Assembly: GCF_000332235.1 (NCBI RefSeq)
Contig: NZ_CM001775.1
Coordinates: 3,518,172 to 3,582,171, forward strand
Length of the DNA stretch: 64,000 nucleotides
Direction of reading: 5' to 3'
Origin: Geminocystis herdmanii PCC 6308
Lineage (GTDB): Bacteria > Cyanobacteriota > Cyanobacteriia > Cyanobacteriales > Cyanobacteriaceae
Under the pieces are notes generated by a model that did not search any database, had not been told where the DNA came from, and worked only from the letters and a program-made list of their open reading frames with translations. Shown here in pieces: positions 55,140 to 63,406 of this stretch. The position numbers were made by a program, and so were the translations under genes. Position 1 is the first letter of the stretch, and every line of letters begins with the position of its first letter.

Positions 55140-55270
55140 GGGTTAAATTTATTAAACATTTACTTCCAGTAGCAAATATATCATAGGTTAACATATTGAA
55201 ACTAATTGTTGTTCTTTCCCAATAATAGGATTTAAGTTAATTCTCAAAATCTCTCCCCTTTGAATTTTTA

Positions 55271-55522
55271 TCAAATTAATTCTTCTCCCACTGATTCACT
55301 ATTCATAAATTCTTTCACATCATCAGGATAAGTAAAATCCGATGGAATACTCTCTAATAATTCATCAAGAGTCAAAGATTCTTTCTTTTTTTTGATAATT
55401 AAACTATCATTTTCTTGAATTAATTCAACTACTGACTGTGTATCTAAATTTAAACTTTTCGCTAAAGTATGAGGAATAAGCAAACCAAGACTATTTCCCC
55501 ACTTTTTTAATTCAATTTCCAT
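55271..55522 (-). CDS. MazE/AbrB-type antitoxin, no partner on its strand
   Basis: An 83-residue protein with an N-terminal swapped-hairpin DNA-binding domain (MEIELKKWGNSLGLLIPHTL, then LNLDTQSVVELI) and a C-terminal acidic tail. I start at ATG 55522, which gives the family N-terminus M-E-I; an upstream ATG at 55546 adds eight residues. No toxin gene follows on the same strand, but the MazF toxin gene converges on it 130 bases away. It is either orphan or part of a rearranged locus. Confidence 0.85.
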   Translation of the reverse strand: MEIELKKWGNSLGLLIPHTLAKSLNLDTQSVVELIQENDSLIIKKKKESLTLDELLESIPSDFTYPDDVKEFMNSESVGEELI

Positions 55523-55573
55523 AATTTTTTGATTGAAATTATACATTGTATAATAACACTAACTAAATAAACC

Positions 55574-56569
55574 ATGACACAAAGGAATCTCTATTTTGTC
55601 TTCCCCGAAATGAATATCAATAGCGGAGGGCATATCGCTCAAATGAAGTTTATGTCGATCGCGCAGGAGCATTTTCAAGGTATATGCGATGTACAACCCG
55701 TCACCTATCGGAAGAAAGAAGGGAATATTCTGTACTTAGATGAGGTAATTAAAGATATTAGTGCGGCTAACAATATTTATGTTATTCATTGGGGTCCTGA
55801 TATTCCACTACTTTTAACAAAACTTAACAAATTTAATGTAGTTTACTTTGCTCACAGTACTGGATATAAATTTAAAATACCGTCAAAAGTGCCAATAATT
55901 AACGTTAGTAAGCATTCTCAAGCCTATTGGGGCAGATTTGCACCAAATAACCTTATTTTTTATCTTCCGAATGAGATTTCCGACAAATATCAATGTCAAT
56001 CATCAGAGAGATCGATCGATGTATTAGTACAGAAACGCAAATCTTCCAAATATCTAATTGAAGAACTTGTACCAGCGTTAAATCCTCACTGCAATTTGAC
56101 CTTAATTGATTACTGGGTGGAGGATTTAGCCACTATTTTTAATCAAACAAAAGTCTATCTTTATGACTCCACAGAATATTGGGTACAAGCGAGAGCTAGT
56201 GAAGGTTTTGGGTTGCCTCCTTTAGAAGCAATGGCTTGTGGATGTACAATTTTTTCTAGTATAAATGATGCTTTATCGGATTATTTAGACCCAAGTTTTA
56301 ACTGTCATAAATTGCGAGTTTATTCTAAGGAATATGATGTGCAAAGAATTTTATCTGCTGTAGAAAATTGGCAACCAAATTCAATTAATCTTGACATTGT
56401 AAATAATTATCGTTTACCTTTAATAAAAGAACGTTTTGATCATATATTGAAAGAAATCAATCTCTTTTTTGATCATCAACAATCCTATCCTGCTAATATT
56501 CCTTCTATTATTAAACATAAGCCTTTTTCTTTAGAGAAAGTGATTAAAAAAATTAAGTCTTTTTTCTAA
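55574..56569 (+). CDS. Glycosyltransferase, GT-B type
   Basis: A 331-residue enzyme beginning YFVFPEMNINSGGHIAQMKF and with the donor-sugar site ARASEGFGLPPLEAMACGCT in the C-terminal half (E-x7-E pattern of family 4). The middle is less conserved and carries VYLYDSTEYW. It probably adds a sugar to a surface glycan together with the epimerase and nucleotidyltransferase encoded nearby. It is divergent from the MazE gene with 51 bases between starts. Confidence 0.83.
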   Translation: MTQRNLYFVFPEMNINSGGHIAQMKFMSIAQEHFQGICDVQPVTYRKKEGNILYLDEVIKDISAANNIYVIHWGPDIPLLLTKLNKFNVVYFAHSTGYKFKIPSKVPIINVSKHSQAYWGRFAPNNLIFYLPNEISDKYQCQSSERSIDVLVQKRKSSKYLIEELVPALNPHCNLTLIDYWVEDLATIFNQTKVYLYDSTEYWVQARASEGFGLPPLEAMACGCTIFSSINDALSDYLDPSFNCHKLRVYSKEYDVQRILSAVENWQPNSINLDIVNNYRLPLIKERFDHILKEINLFFDHQQSYPANIPSIIKHKPFSLEKVIKKIKSFF

Positions 56570-56573
56570 ACTT

Positions 56574-56640
56574 GTTCGTAGTTTGGGCTTTAGCCCTAAT
56601 AAAAAAATAAGTAAAAAAAACTAAAGTCATTACTACAAAC
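56574..56640. repeat. GTTCGTAGT...ACTACAAAC dispersed repeat
   Basis: An inverted repeat of GTTCGTAGT and ACTACAAAC encloses TTGGGCTTTAGCCCTAA and ACTAAAGTCAT. Same family as 48479 and 57458; it fills the gap between the glycosyltransferase and nucleotidyltransferase genes. Confidence 0.65.
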
Positions 56641-56653
56641 TGTTAATTATATT

Positions 56654-57394
56654 ATGATAAATTGTTACATTAAAAACTCGATCGCTGTCATTTTAGCAGG
56701 GGGATTTGGTACGAGAGTTAAGCATCTTTTACCCAATATTCCTAAGCCCATGGCAAAAGTAGCGAATAAACCTTTTATCGAGTGGATTATTAACTATTTA
56801 CAACAACAAAATATAGATAAATTTATCCTTTCTACGGGATATTTAGGGGAAGTGATAGAAGAATATTTTAAGCAGGAATTTTTTGCAAAAATTAATATAA
56901 ATTGTTATCAAGAAAATGAACCATTAGGCACAGCAGGAGGCTTTATTAATACAGTAAATTTGTCTAATCAAATACCTGATTCGTGGTTAGTCACTAATGG
57001 TGATTCTCTCATCTTTACGGACTTAAATCCAATGTTTAATTATTTGAAAAATGATGACGTAGAAGGGGTTATGTTAGGGTTATCTTTACCCGATGCTTCT
57101 CGTTATGGTTCGTTAAAATATGATGATGATTATAATTTAATTACTTTTGCGGAAAAACAGCAGGGAAAAGGGGTTATTAATGCAGGAGTTTATATTTTTA
57201 AACATTCTGTGATTAACAAATTTCCTGATAAAAAACCTTTAAGTTTTGAATATGATGTTTTTCCGGAGTTACTCCAAAAAGGATGTAAAATTAAAGTACA
57301 TATAACGGAAGCTCCTTTTTTAGATATTGGTACTCCTAAAACTTTGATTCAAGCGGAAAAATTTATCAAAAATAATTGGACTTTCACTCCGTAA
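56654..57394 (+). CDS. Sugar-1-phosphate nucleotidyltransferase
   Basis: A 246-residue enzyme that activates a sugar phosphate with an NTP. The signature ILAGGFGTRVKHLLPNIPKP is at residues 13-32, WLVTNGDSLIFTD carries the metal-binding aspartate and FLDIGTPKTLIQAEKF closes the domain. It resembles the heptose-1-phosphate guanylyltransferase/GDP-mannose branch (HddC-like), so a GDP-sugar is likely but not certain. It belongs with the surrounding polysaccharide genes. Confidence 0.88.
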   Translation: MINCYIKNSIAVILAGGFGTRVKHLLPNIPKPMAKVANKPFIEWIINYLQQQNIDKFILSTGYLGEVIEEYFKQEFFAKININCYQENEPLGTAGGFINTVNLSNQIPDSWLVTNGDSLIFTDLNPMFNYLKNDDVEGVMLGLSLPDASRYGSLKYDDDYNLITFAEKQQGKGVINAGVYIFKHSVINKFPDKKPLSFEYDVFPELLQKGCKIKVHITEAPFLDIGTPKTLIQAEKFIKNNWTFTP

Positions 57395-57395
57395 A

Positions 57396-57417
57396 ACAGG
57401 CATCTTGCCTGTCTTTT
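57396..57417 (+). terminator. Terminator hairpin after nucleotidyltransferase gene
   Basis: ACAGGCA and TGCCTGT form a perfect seven-base stem with a three-base TCT loop, followed by CTTTT. It begins two bases after the stop codon. Confidence 0.6.
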
Positions 57418-57457
57418 AATCAATGTCTATTAGACATCTCTATTAATTACTAAAACA

Positions 57458-57481
57458 AGGGCTGAAGCCCTAACTACGAAC
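57458..57481. repeat. AGGGCTGAAGCCCT dispersed repeat
   Basis: A palindrome followed by ACTACGAAC, the same family as 48479 and 56574. Confidence 0.65.
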
Positions 57482-57527
57482 AAATTAAAAATTTTTATTG
57501 AAACTTTAATTGGTATTTTAAAAAATA

Positions 57528-58508
57528 ATGATTGACTTAAATTTTATTAACAATTCTGTGGCTTTAATCGATCGAACTCATCATGGTTTACTTAGTATAA
57601 CAGGAGACGATCGACTGCGTTTTTTACATAATCAAAGTACTAACAATATTCAAGGTTTAAAAGTAGGGGAAGGTTGTGATACTGTTTTAGTTAATTCTAC
57701 GGGCAGAAATATAGATTTAGTTAGTGCTTATGTTCAAGAAAATCAGGTATTATTATTAGTATCTCCTCATCAAAATAAACCTTTATATGATTGGCTCGAT
57801 CGATATATTTTTCCTTTTGATAAAGTAGCGATAAAAGACGTTACTAATGACTATAGAATTTTTACACTAATCGGAGAAAAAAGTCAAGATTTATTATCAG
57901 AATGGGTTGATAATGAGTTTTTAAATAGTTCAGAATTTAGCCATAAAATAATTACGATCGAGGATATAGAATTAATTATTACGGTGGGTTGTAATTTAAA
58001 ATTAACTGGTTATAACCTGATTATTCCCCAAGAAAAAGCCCATCAAATCTGGGATAAATTAACCGCAAAAAATCCTATTTTATTAAATAATGAAGATTAT
58101 GAAAATCTGCAAATTTTACGAGGAAAACCTAGAGTTAATCATGAATTAACCGATGAATTTAATCCCCTTGAAAGTGGTTTATGGGATGCCATTTCTTTTA
58201 ATAAAGGTTGCTATATTGGGCAAGAAACTATCGCTCGTTTAAATACTTATAAAGGTGTAAAACAAAAACTTTGGGGTATTAAATTAAAGGGTTCGATCGA
58301 TCCTGAAAAAGATAAAATAATTATGGTAGAAGGAGAAAAAGTTGGGAAAATTACCAGTTACTTAGAAACAGAATTAGAAAATTTTGCCTTGGGCTATATC
58401 CGCACAAAAGCTGGAGATATAGGCTTAAAAGTTACCATAGGAGAAGTAGAAGGAGAGGTAATTAATATACCTTTTATTAATCATGAATATTATGAGCCTA
58501 AATCTTAA
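57528..58508 (+). CDS. ygfZ: Folate-binding YgfZ/GcvT-like protein
   Basis: A 326-residue protein of the YgfZ family, a tetrahydrofolate-dependent factor that helps repair or assemble iron-sulfur enzymes. The diagnostic motif K226-G-C-Y-I-G-Q-E is present, after the GcvT-like LLSITGDDRLRFLHNQSTNN. The C-terminal barrel is complete. It is not a glycine cleavage enzyme since the aminomethyl-binding residues differ. Monocistronic here. Confidence 0.9.
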   Translation: MIDLNFINNSVALIDRTHHGLLSITGDDRLRFLHNQSTNNIQGLKVGEGCDTVLVNSTGRNIDLVSAYVQENQVLLLVSPHQNKPLYDWLDRYIFPFDKVAIKDVTNDYRIFTLIGEKSQDLLSEWVDNEFLNSSEFSHKIITIEDIELIITVGCNLKLTGYNLIIPQEKAHQIWDKLTAKNPILLNNEDYENLQILRGKPRVNHELTDEFNPLESGLWDAISFNKGCYIGQETIARLNTYKGVKQKLWGIKLKGSIDPEKDKIIMVEGEKVGKITSYLETELENFALGYIRTKAGDIGLKVTIGEVEGEVINIPFINHEYYEPKS

Positions 58509-58552
58509 AATAATTCTTGATTTAATCAAATCCATTATATTTTATCAATAAT

Positions 58553-58764
58553 ACCTCAGTTCGATGTAAGAATATCGGAGAAGGGCAGGTTTTAGGCATC
58601 AGGTAGCAGGTTTCAGCTTTTTTTTCCGAACATTAAATATTTAATTTCCCGAATTGAACATCATAAAATCAATTTAGATATTTTTTTTATAAATTCTTTA
58701 ACCTAATACCTGACACCCTTTCCGCAACCTTTACACCACCTAAAATTTTATAGTTCACTCAGGT
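58553..58764. mobile_element. Family B palindromic MITE, copy 3
   Basis: It begins ACCTCAGTTCGATGTAA and ends TATAGTTCACTCAGGT, with AATAAT directly repeated outside both ends (58547-58552 and 58765-58770). The inner arms differ from copies 1 and 2: AGGCATCAGGTAGCAGG on the left faces CTAATACCTGACACCC on the right, so the arms again pair, but with other repeat units. Confidence 0.75.
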
Positions 58765-58774
58765 AATAATAATT

Positions 58775-59005
58775 ATGAGGCTTAAAATATCTAATATACA
58801 AAAATATCTTGAAGATGTCAATAAAGAAATAGATCAAGAAAATTACTTTTCTGTAGAAGGAATTAACTATCTTGATGCTTTAAATAATTTTCATCAAGTG
58901 TTAAAACCAACAACTTATATAGAAATAGGTATTAACTATGGAAATTCTTTGAGATTAGCAAAGGTAAAAATTATCATAAGTATTTCCACTGATATAAAGA
59001 GTTGA
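58775..59005 (+). pseudogene. Truncated methyltransferase-like gene
   Basis: A 76-codon frame: the first 66 residues end in LKPTTYIEIGINYGNSLRLA, which matches motif I of class I SAM methyltransferases encoded in polysaccharide clusters (Y-L-E-I-G-x-x-x-G-x-S-L). The match stops there and the frame ends after 13 unrelated residues. The rest of the enzyme is missing before the PHP gene. It lies 10 bases after the family B element. Confidence 0.65.
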
Positions 59006-59111
59006 TATTACTATCATCAGAAAAAATTTAAGATTTTTTTAATATTTTCTCGTCAATGTTTCCAATTTTTTGTTACATTGAATTTAATAATTCGTAATAG
59101 TTGAGCAAAAT

Positions 59112-59816
59112 ATGCTATTAACAACAAACAAAACTGCCTTCTTATCGGAGATCGATCGATCGCAGGATACAGTAAAATTAAGATCAATATGGGAGAAAGT
59201 AGATACTTTTAGTTGTCCGAATCATTATAACTTTCATTTACACACCAATTGTTCCGATGGACAATTAACACCAGAAGCATTAGTCGAACAAGCATTATCT
59301 ATAGGTTTGAAAGGATTTACCATTACAGATCATCATAGCGTTAATGGTTTCGATCGAGCCAAAAATTATCTCACAAAATTATCTCATCGTTATCATAATT
59401 TACCCCATCTTTGGACAGGTATTGAAATTACCTCCGAATTAAATGGTACGAATGTTCATATTTTAGGTTATGGATTTAATCCTGAGGCTAGAAGTTTACA
59501 AAAGTACTTGAGAGGAGATGCACCCCAAGGAAAAGATGCAGAAGCAAAAAGAGTTATAAATAGTCTTCATGAGGCTGGAGGATTGGTGGTGTTGGCACAT
59601 CCTGCCCGTTACCGCCGTAGTGCAAAAGAATTGATACCCGAAGCCTTTGATTTAGGTATTGATGGAGTAGAAACTTATTATGCCTATGGTAATCCAAACC
59701 CTTGGCAACCCAGTGAAAAACAAACTGCAACGGTGAAAAGTCTTGCTTATAAATATAATTTATATAAGACTTGTGGCACTGATACCCATGGTGATAATAT
59801 TTTAGTACGTCTTTAA
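59112..59816 (+). CDS. PHP-domain phosphoesterase
   Basis: A 234-residue metal-dependent phosphoesterase. PHP motifs: FHLHTNCSDGQLTPE (H-x-H and D), FTITDHHSVNGFDRA (D-H), a later GIEITSEL glutamate, LAHPARY, and CGTDTHGDN. This is the layout of the TrpH/YciV branch, which includes RNase AM and 3',5'-nucleotide phosphatases. The first 35 residues form an extra helix. Its stop codon overlaps the end of the TetR remnant on the other strand by four bases. Confidence 0.9.
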   Translation: MLLTTNKTAFLSEIDRSQDTVKLRSIWEKVDTFSCPNHYNFHLHTNCSDGQLTPEALVEQALSIGLKGFTITDHHSVNGFDRAKNYLTKLSHRYHNLPHLWTGIEITSELNGTNVHILGYGFNPEARSLQKYLRGDAPQGKDAEAKRVINSLHEAGGLVVLAHPARYRRSAKELIPEAFDLGIDGVETYYAYGNPNPWQPSEKQTATVKSLAYKYNLYKTCGTDTHGDNILVRL

Positions 59817-60090
59817 TTAGGATCGATTTTACTGCGAGGAAAAATTAAATTAACGAAAGTATTAATCACTCGATCGCACTCAAAAGGTATAATATCTTTA
59901 CTGCCTAAGATTTCCTGTAAGATAATAAAGTTAGCTAATGCGCCCATAAAAATTCTAACGGTGGCTTCGGTATCCTCAATGGCTAAGTCTGGAAAACGGG
60001 CTAAGTATTCGGTGATAATCTTAATACTAGGTTTCACCACATGATTAAGATGAATCCTTGCTAATTCAGGAAAACGCCCACATTCTTCAC
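59813..60090 (-). pseudogene. TetR-type regulator, C-terminal remnant
   Basis: The frame reads CEECGRFPELARIHLNHVVK, then ARFPDLAIEDTEATVRIFMG and IPFECDRVINTFVNLI. This resembles the ligand-binding C-terminal part of TetR/AcrR regulators. An in-frame stop lies directly before it and there is no DNA-binding N-terminal helix-turn-helix, because the comEC gene begins there on the other strand. About 90 codons remain of a usual 200. An ATG-started frame of 75 codons at 60040 could still be read but would lack DNA binding. Confidence 0.7.
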
Positions 60091-60103
60091 ATCAATTTGC
60101 ACT

Positions 60104-62248
60104 ATGCAAAGAAAAAATCTTTATATCTACAGTGGATTAATCGCCTATATCATCGGCTTATTATTCACGGGATTATTTACTCTATCTCAAGGTTTATTCT
60201 TCTGTTTGCTTATCCTTAGTCTTTGTATAGTCGGGAGTGGCATCATTTTTTTTAAGCCTATCAGACGAGTCAAGGTTTTTAGTACTTTTTTCCTTGCCTT
60301 AATTATTATCGGTGGTTTTTTTTATTATCATTGGCGTTTTCCTGTTGCCGATACCCTCGATATTAGTAATCAAATATCAACTCTTAACTCTGGTGAAAAT
60401 ATAGCAGTGTCAGGGAAAGTTATTTCTAATCCTCGTCTCAATCAAAACCAAAAAGCGAGATTCGTTTTACAAGTTGAAAAATTAGTCAACATTTCTGGTA
60501 ATTCTCAACCTGTCACCGGAAAAGTTTATGTAACAGCGCCTTTGTTATCGGTGAAGGGTTTATTTCCTTCCACTCAAGTTACTGTCATCGGTAAATTATA
60601 TCAACCTCTCCCTCCTCTTAATCCGGGAGGTTTCGATTTCGCTAGTTATCTGGAAAGGGAAGGGATTTTTTCGGGGTTGTCTGCTAAAAGTGTGGCTTTG
60701 CAAAAAGAAGGTAATAGTTGGCAAAAATTTTTATTTTCTTTACGTCTGCGGATGATTCAAACCCATGTACGTTATTTAGATGTACCTTGGGGAAATTTGG
60801 TTTCTTCCATGGTGATTGGTAGTCGCGCGGTAGATTTGGATTTGGATTTACAAAACTCCTTCCGTCTGGCAGGATTAGCCCATACTCTGGCGGCTTCTGG
60901 TTTTCATGTTTCTTTGTTATTAGGCACTGTTTTATTTTTTTGTCAATCTCTGTCTCCCCGTCAACGCTTAATAATTGGCATGATTTCTCTGGTGATTTAT
61001 GCCACTATCACGGGGTTTTATCCTTCTATCCTTCGATCGAGCTTAATGGGGGTTGCGGGATTGATTGCCATAGTCAACGATCGATCGGTGAAAAGTTGTG
61101 CTAGTCTGTTGTTAGTCGGAGTAATATTGCTATTAATCAATCCATTGTGGATTTGGGATATTGGCTTTCAACTCAGCTTTATGGCTACTCTGGGCTTAAT
61201 CGTCTCTTTACCTCCCATTGTCAAAAGGTTAGATTGGTTGCCTCCTACCATAGCAAACTTAGTCGCCGTGCCACTTTCCGCTACTATTTGGACATTACCT
61301 CTGGTTTGCTATCACTTTAATCATATTCCCCCCTACGGAATTTTTACCAATATTTTGGCAACTCCCCTCGTAATTATAATTACTTTAGTAGGAATTTTTT
61401 CGGGTTTTATCGGTGTTTTTATTCCCGTTTTAGGGAGTTCGATCGCACTTTTGTTATATCCTATTGTTAGGTTGTTAATTATTTTAGTAGAAATAAGTAA
61501 TAAATTGCCTTTTAGTTCTTTAGCCGTAGGTAAAATTAATATTTTAAGTATATTTTTGATTTATGGACTTATTTTATTAATTCAGTTTAATAAATGGTGT
61601 CAAAAATATTGGTTAAATTTAACTTTATTTACTGTTATTTTGCTCACAATTCCCCTCATCTATCAAAAGTTTACTCTCCAACAATTAACCATAATGACTA
61701 CCAGAGATAAACCTGTCATTGTCATTCAAAATCAAGGAAAAAATGCTGTAATTAATCTCAATGATAAAAATAATGTTCGTTTTAATATCCTTGCCTTTCT
61801 GAAATCTCAAGGTATTAATAGTTTAGAATTAGTCTTAATTAATTCCGATAAAACTAATCAATTAGCTTTAACATTATTGCAACAATATATCTCGATCAAA
61901 TCTGTAATTTATCCTACTAAAAAGCCTTTAAAATCTTTAGAAATAATCGAGAAAAATAATGATTATATTCACTTTAAATTGTTTGATAAAACATGGCTTT
62001 TAATAGAAAATAATAACAACAAAATTCCTTCAAATACTATCAAAAGCGATATAATTATCTCCTCAAATGTGACTAATTTAGAACAAATTATTGCCCTAAA
62101 TCCACAAATACTAATCACAAATTTATTCAACATCAAACAAGAAAAATTAGATAATTTATTCGCTAATAATATAAAAGTTTTATCATGGGAAAATGGTGCT
62201 ATTCAATGGCAACCAGAAAAAGGATTTATTAGTTATGGAGAAAATTAA
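60104..62248 (+). CDS. comEC: ComEC/Rec2 DNA uptake channel
   Basis: A 714-residue inner-membrane protein needed for natural transformation. Three N-terminal spans (about 10-80) are followed by the DUF4131 OB-like domain (about 95-200), the competence core with many spans (about 225-510; motif LAHTLAASGFHVSLLLG) and a C-terminal soluble part (about 525-714). This last part resembles a beta-lactamase-like domain but has lost the usual H-x-H-x-D-H metal site. Single-stranded DNA would enter through the core. Complete; no other com genes are nearby. Confidence 0.93.
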   Translation: MQRKNLYIYSGLIAYIIGLLFTGLFTLSQGLFFCLLILSLCIVGSGIIFFKPIRRVKVFSTFFLALIIIGGFFYYHWRFPVADTLDISNQISTLNSGENIAVSGKVISNPRLNQNQKARFVLQVEKLVNISGNSQPVTGKVYVTAPLLSVKGLFPSTQVTVIGKLYQPLPPLNPGGFDFASYLEREGIFSGLSAKSVALQKEGNSWQKFLFSLRLRMIQTHVRYLDVPWGNLVSSMVIGSRAVDLDLDLQNSFRLAGLAHTLAASGFHVSLLLGTVLFFCQSLSPRQRLIIGMISLVIYATITGFYPSILRSSLMGVAGLIAIVNDRSVKSCASLLLVGVILLLINPLWIWDIGFQLSFMATLGLIVSLPPIVKRLDWLPPTIANLVAVPLSATIWTLPLVCYHFNHIPPYGIFTNILATPLVIIITLVGIFSGFIGVFIPVLGSSIALLLYPIVRLLIILVEISNKLPFSSLAVGKINILSIFLIYGLILLIQFNKWCQKYWLNLTLFTVILLTIPLIYQKFTLQQLTIMTTRDKPVIVIQNQGKNAVINLNDKNNVRFNILAFLKSQGINSLELVLINSDKTNQLALTLLQQYISIKSVIYPTKKPLKSLEIIEKNNDYIHFKLFDKTWLLIENNNNKIPSNTIKSDIIISSNVTNLEQIIALNPQILITNLFNIKQEKLDNLFANNIKVLSWENGAIQWQPEKGFISYGEN

Positions 62249-62336
62249 ATATTTTTTAAACAACAATATTTTGGACTACAAACATACTAAACATATCTTA
62301 TGTGCTATAATAGTATTTAGCAGAAGGGAGAAAATC

Positions 62337-62396
62337 ACCTGAGTTCGACATAAAATCATCGGTTAAGATAAGGTGTCAGGCAATCAGGTAATCAAG
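62337..62396 (+). mobile_element. Family B element, left end only
   Basis: ACCTGAGTTCGACATAAAAT equals the family B terminus and is followed by AGGTGTCAGG/AATCAGGTAA units similar to copy 3. The right terminus is not found before the next gene, so this copy seems truncated. Confidence 0.55.
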
Positions 62397-62426
62397 TAAA
62401 ATAAATTGAATATTTGCTTTATATTT

Positions 62427-62678
62427 TTATAAGGGATATTCCTGAGTTTCTGTATGAATTAATTTAAGTTGGATATTTTTCATCAATTCATATCGGGTTA
62501 ATTCTTCTTCAAAATTGTCTAACATTTCTAACAGTAAATTAAGTTGATTAATTTTTCTCCTCATTAAGTCTCGATTATGTTTGTCTTTGGATTCAAGGTT
62601 GCACAATTCGTTGTAAAGATAGTCTCTAATTTCTTTGATATTATCCATAGTTGATTTTTTCATAACTTTATATCCCAT
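62427..62678 (-). CDS. Small charged coiled-coil protein
   Basis: An 83-residue protein, almost wholly helical and charged (KEIRDYLYNELCNLESKDKH, then RRKINQLNLLLEMLDNFEEE). Alternative starts at 62663 or 62645 would remove five or eleven residues. I know no family. It lies 36 bases after the next upstream gene in the same direction and may be co-transcribed with it. Confidence 0.5.
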   Translation of the reverse strand: MGYKVMKKSTMDNIKEIRDYLYNELCNLESKDKHNRDLMRRKINQLNLLLEMLDNFEEELTRYELMKNIQLKLIHTETQEYPL

Positions 62679-62714
62679 TTATTTATCCGCAAAGATTGAG
62701 GAAATTATGCGCTT

Positions 62715-63194
62715 TTAATACTGATAATCAGATGAAGTTTCTAATCGTCTTTGAATTTCTTGGATGTCTTCGGGGGAGTCGTCAAAACATCTTTCTTCTA
62801 ACCACATTGTAATATGAATGGGCATTATTTCGCCGAAGATATAGGGAATAGAGAAATTATAGGCTTTTTGATAATCCCATGTGCCGGGGAAGGGAAATCT
62901 TTCGTCTAAAGCATAACAAATTAACCCATTTTCTTCCATTTTTACAGCATCACCAATGGCAAAGGCAGAATTAATACAGGCGTGTTCCCTGACTGTAGGT
63001 CCTCCTGATAAGTCAGCCAATTTACTTAAATATAAGAGTCGATCGCGCAGTGAGTATTTGACGTTATCATGACATAGTATAGCGACACAAGAGGCAAAGG
63101 TTTTATATTTTTGTTCATCTTCATAGGGTTTTTCGGTGATAATTTGATGGTAGGCTTTTCTATAGGTGGATTTGAGTTGTTTCCAAGTATCCAT
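62715..63194 (-). CDS. Conserved-looking hypothetical protein
   Basis: A 159-residue soluble protein with good coding composition and a defined start (ATG 63194). Notable parts: LSGGPTVREHACINSAFAIG in the centre, ALDERFPFPGTWDYQKAYNF, and an acidic C-terminus (CFDDSPEDIQEIQRRLE). It has three cysteines, no motif of a known enzyme and no membrane segment. I do not recognise the family. It probably forms a unit with the small gene downstream. Confidence 0.6.
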   Translation of the reverse strand: MDTWKQLKSTYRKAYHQIITEKPYEDEQKYKTFASCVAILCHDNVKYSLRDRLLYLSKLADLSGGPTVREHACINSAFAIGDAVKMEENGLICYALDERFPFPGTWDYQKAYNFSIPYIFGEIMPIHITMWLEERCFDDSPEDIQEIQRRLETSSDYQY

Positions 63195-63261
63195 AATTTT
63201 TACTTTCTGATTTTTCTGCTATTTATATATCAGGAGAAAATTAGTAATTTATGCAGATTAT

Positions 63262-63406
63262 TTAACGAGGTTTCATCACTTCTATAAAATTTGAGGATGT
63301 AATTTGAAGTTGATTATCGATTTTACTAACAGTATAATTTCTTTTTTCTGTTTGATATGTATTGTCTAAATAAATGTAATTATTTTCTCCAATAAATTTT
63401 ATTATA
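63262..63406 (-). pseudogene. 3' end of a gene interrupted by IS630
   Basis: On the minus strand an open frame runs from the TA at the edge of the IS630 element as IKFIGENNYIYLDNTYQTEK, then RNYTVSKIDNQLQITSSNFI and ends VMKPR with TAA at 63262. No start codon is available after the insertion border. The 5' part, if kept, would lie beyond the insertion, outside the window. The product is not recognised. Confidence 0.6.
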
